A DNA stretch of 64,000 bases from Synechocystis sp. PCC 7338. Its GTDB lineage: Bacteria; Cyanobacteriota; Cyanobacteriia; Cyanobacteriales; Microcystaceae. Numbering within the stretch: position 1 is the first letter of the stretch; every line of letters begins with the position of its first letter. Below are positions 62,341-64,000 of the stretch, piece after piece. The DNA lies in contig NZ_CP054306.1 in assembly GCF_018282115.1 (NCBI RefSeq), positions 2,527,488 through 2,591,487 of the forward strand, in the 5' to 3' direction. The notes under the pieces are model-generated. The model ran no database searches. It was not told the origin of the DNA and was given only the letters and a program-made list of their open reading frames with translations. The translations under genes were made by a program, and so were the position numbers.

Positions 62341-64000
62341 TTACGGTTGAGCTTGAACCGGGAATCCTTTCTGTCGCAAAAATTCCGCTGTCGCCGCATC
62401 GGGATTATAGCGGAAACCAAATTGAGCTTCCGTACTGTCATGAATAATTTTGGGAGTCATGAGAATAATAACCTCCGAACGGTCCGTGGTGTCTGTGGAC
62501 TGCCGAAACAATGCCCCAATCACCGGTAAATCTCCCAGAATTGGAACTTTACTTGTGGTAGAACGTTGAAGTTCCGAAATAATGCCAGATAGAATGAATG
62601 TCTGATCATCCCTCAGCCGAACTACACCGGAAGTAAGTTCCCTTTTGTTTATTAGTGTGATTTCGTTGATGGCGCCAGCACCACTATCAAATCTTTCTGT
62701 GCCAGCCGGAGATGCAACTATTGGATTAACCCGCAACGTAATAAAGCCATTGTCATCAATTCGGTCAACGATGACATTTAGCGTTAGCCCAACATCTTCC
62801 AAAACTGGCGTAATGGTCCTGACGGCGGTGTTTCCTTGGGTATCAACCTGGGTATCGACACTAGCAATGACGGATTCCGTTAGTTTAACTTGGGCCGCTT
62901 CCCCTTCCTGAACAATCAGAGTTGGATCAGTGAGGATCTTGGCATTACCACTGCGTATCTGGGCATCAATTTGTGCCTGGAATTTCTTCGGATACTGATA
63001 GAAAGATGGCAGACCAAACTCGGGATAAGTAACTGTTAAAATGCCATCTTGATCAACCTCCGCAATTGGAAAGTCGGTAACCCCAGTGAATAGTGGATTA
63101 TTGGAAATAGCTCCCGATCCTGATGTGAAGAAATTAAGGGGAATTGTCCCTGTACCAAGGGGAGTTTCAATATTGGTTAGTCTACTAAGGTCAAAGAAAA
63201 CATCTTCACCGGGACCATTAAAAAATGGATTGACGATGGCAGGGGGATTAGTAACTCGCCCTAACGGATTGTTAATGTCAATTTCCTGAACCGGAGCAGT
63301 ATCACCAAAACGCATTATCCCCCTACCGCTGTCTTGAACAAAGAAACTATCCCCTATACCAAAGGAAAAGCTACTGTCATAATCCTGAATATTATTAAGG
63401 TTGATGTCAATAATCTTGACGTTAACTGCTACTTGACGACGGCGAGCATCCATCTGCGTGATCATGGAGCTAGCCAATTCCACATTACGGGGTTCACCCA
63501 CCAAAGTTACTGTATTTAAACGGGGGTCTGTACTAACTACTAATCCTTCCAGAATTAAAACTGAAGAATCGTTGGCTGGTTTTTGAACAGTTAAAGGGAC
63601 TAGGGTGGGGGGCTGTTTGATTACTCTTGGTGGAGCGTTCTCCGCGAGTTGAACATCTTCTTGGCCTTCAAAGAGAATATTTACTTCAGCCCCTTGGGAA
63701 GCTAAAGTACTAGCTACGGATTCAGCGCTAGCCTGGTTCAATCGGATGGTGCGGGTGATAATATTCCGGGCAGAAGGCAGTAGACTAGCACCCGCGAAAA
63801 TGGTATTACCCCGACGACTGGCCTTTAGCCCCGATGCCATCAGAACATAGTTAAAGACATCCTGAACGCTCTCATTTTGAATATCTAAGGTGATAGTTGA
63901 CTGATTGGGCGGAGGAGCATCCTGTCCACCGGGAGGAGTGCCGGGAGTGGGAGTCCCTTCATTGCTTTGATTATCAGTGAAAATCAAGTTCATGCCGGCA
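62341..64000 (-). CDS. pilQ: Type IV pilus secretin PilQ, C-terminal part (5' end outside window)
   Basis: The frame is open at the right edge, so the first Met-like codon at 63993 is internal. PilQ forms the outer-membrane ring through which type IV pili pass, giving twitching motility, DNA uptake and phototaxis. Visible are an STN/N0-type segment (ITLDIQNESVQDVFNYVLMASGL), N1-type repeats (RNIITRTIRLNQASAESVASTL, LNTVTLVGEPRNVELASSMI, RRRQVAVNVKIIDIN), and the secretin core with SGNAKILTDPTLIVQEGE, LTLNVIVDRI, GVVRLRDDQTFILSGII and KVPILGDLPVIGALFRQ. It corresponds to slr1277. SYCRP1, a known motility regulator, is encoded 6 kb away. Confidence 0.95.
   Translation of the reverse strand, partial: AGMNLIFTDNQSNEGTPTPGTPPGGQDAPPPNQSTITLDIQNESVQDVFNYVLMASGLKASRRGNTIFAGASLLPSARNIITRTIRLNQASAESVASTLASQGAEVNILFEGQEDVQLAENAPPRVIKQPPTLVPLTVQKPANDSSVLILEGLVVSTDPRLNTVTLVGEPRNVELASSMITQMDARRRQVAVNVKIIDINLNNIQDYDSSFSFGIGDSFFVQDSGRGIMRFGDTAPVQEIDINNPLGRVTNPPAIVNPFFNGPGEDVFFDLSRLTNIETPLGTGTIPLNFFTSGSGAISNNPLFTGVTDFPIAEVDQDGILTVTYPEFGLPSFYQYPKKFQAQIDAQIRSGNAKILTDPTLIVQEGEAAQVKLTESVIASVDTQVDTQGNTAVRTITPVLEDVGLTLNVIVDRIDDNGFITLRVNPIVASPAGTERFDSGAGAINEITLINKRELTSGVVRLRDDQTFILSGIISELQRSTTSKVPILGDLPVIGALFRQSTDTTDRSEVIILMTPKIIHDSTEAQFGFRYNPDAATAEFLRQKGFPVQAQP

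Noticed and set aside
1-64000. CRISPR arrays, prophage, complete transposons, rRNA genes
   Set aside because: No regularly spaced direct repeats, integrase, phage structural genes, intact transposase or rRNA sequence were seen on either strand.

Overview
The window is cyanobacterial chromosome, almost certainly from a Synechocystis strain. The signs are the dense HIP1 octamer (gcgatcgc), the photosynthesis genes (pcyA, ndhCKJ, desA, cytM, rpaA, raf1, ccaA), and gene blocks I recognise from Synechocystis sp. PCC 6803. Several proteins, for example PcyA and DesA, differ from the PCC 6803 versions I remember at scattered residues. Some neighbouring blocks also seem joined differently, so I read it as a relative of PCC 6803. 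All homology statements come from reading the sequence and from memory; no database search was run.

Layout. 1-6.2 kb: the end of the long ribosomal protein operon (secY-adk-infA-rpmJ-rpsM-rpsK-rpoA-rplQ-truA-rplM-rpsI-rpmE), closed by a terminator, then a small DUF2949 gene. 6.6-8.8 kb: a decayed accessory stretch with a GAF-EAL gene split by one in-frame stop. 8.8-16 kb: an ABC1-family kinase, a histidine kinase lacking its phospho-acceptor His, a ParA/small coiled-coil pair that looks like a carboxysome-positioning McdA/McdB system, rpaA and pcyA. 16-20.7 kb: an EVE protein, the haem A synthesis genes ctaA and ctaB, hypC, a hexapeptide acetyltransferase and a GUN4-like gene. 20.7-25.9 kb: an IS200/IS605-type relic, a TPR protein, a B12-binding radical SAM protein, rplI and cytM.

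26-35.6 kb: murF and an unknown divergent gene around a near-perfect cAMP-receptor (SYCRP1-type) operator, then desA, pgi, cysE, ccaA and the fused panC-cmk. 35.7-41.2 kb: a Uma2-type pseudogene, a tryptophan-rich TPR protein, an SDR protein with an inserted CIA30 domain, and an MscS channel translationally coupled to an unknown partner. 41.2-45.2 kb: tRNA-Gly, rlmN, cbiET and an M20 amidohydrolase. 45.2-47.2 kb: an AT-rich accessory patch with two unknown genes, a zinc-ribbon membrane protein and a gene relic.

47.2-52.4 kb: raf1 (Rubisco assembly), a VWA protein and an exported TPR-CHAT protein. 52.6-64 kb: a GPH-type transporter, a 46-residue membrane protein, a DUF2232 membrane protein, sycrp1 (whose product should bind the operator near murF), ndhC-ndhK-ndhJ, thrC, tilS, two FkbM methyltransferases and the 3' part of pilQ.

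Most of the window is housekeeping. The parts most worth a second look are the McdAB-like pair, the two-gene AT-rich cassette at 45.5-46.5 kb, the His-less kinase, the stop-split GAF-EAL gene, and the MscS/partner operon. I found no CRISPR array, intact transposon or prophage.
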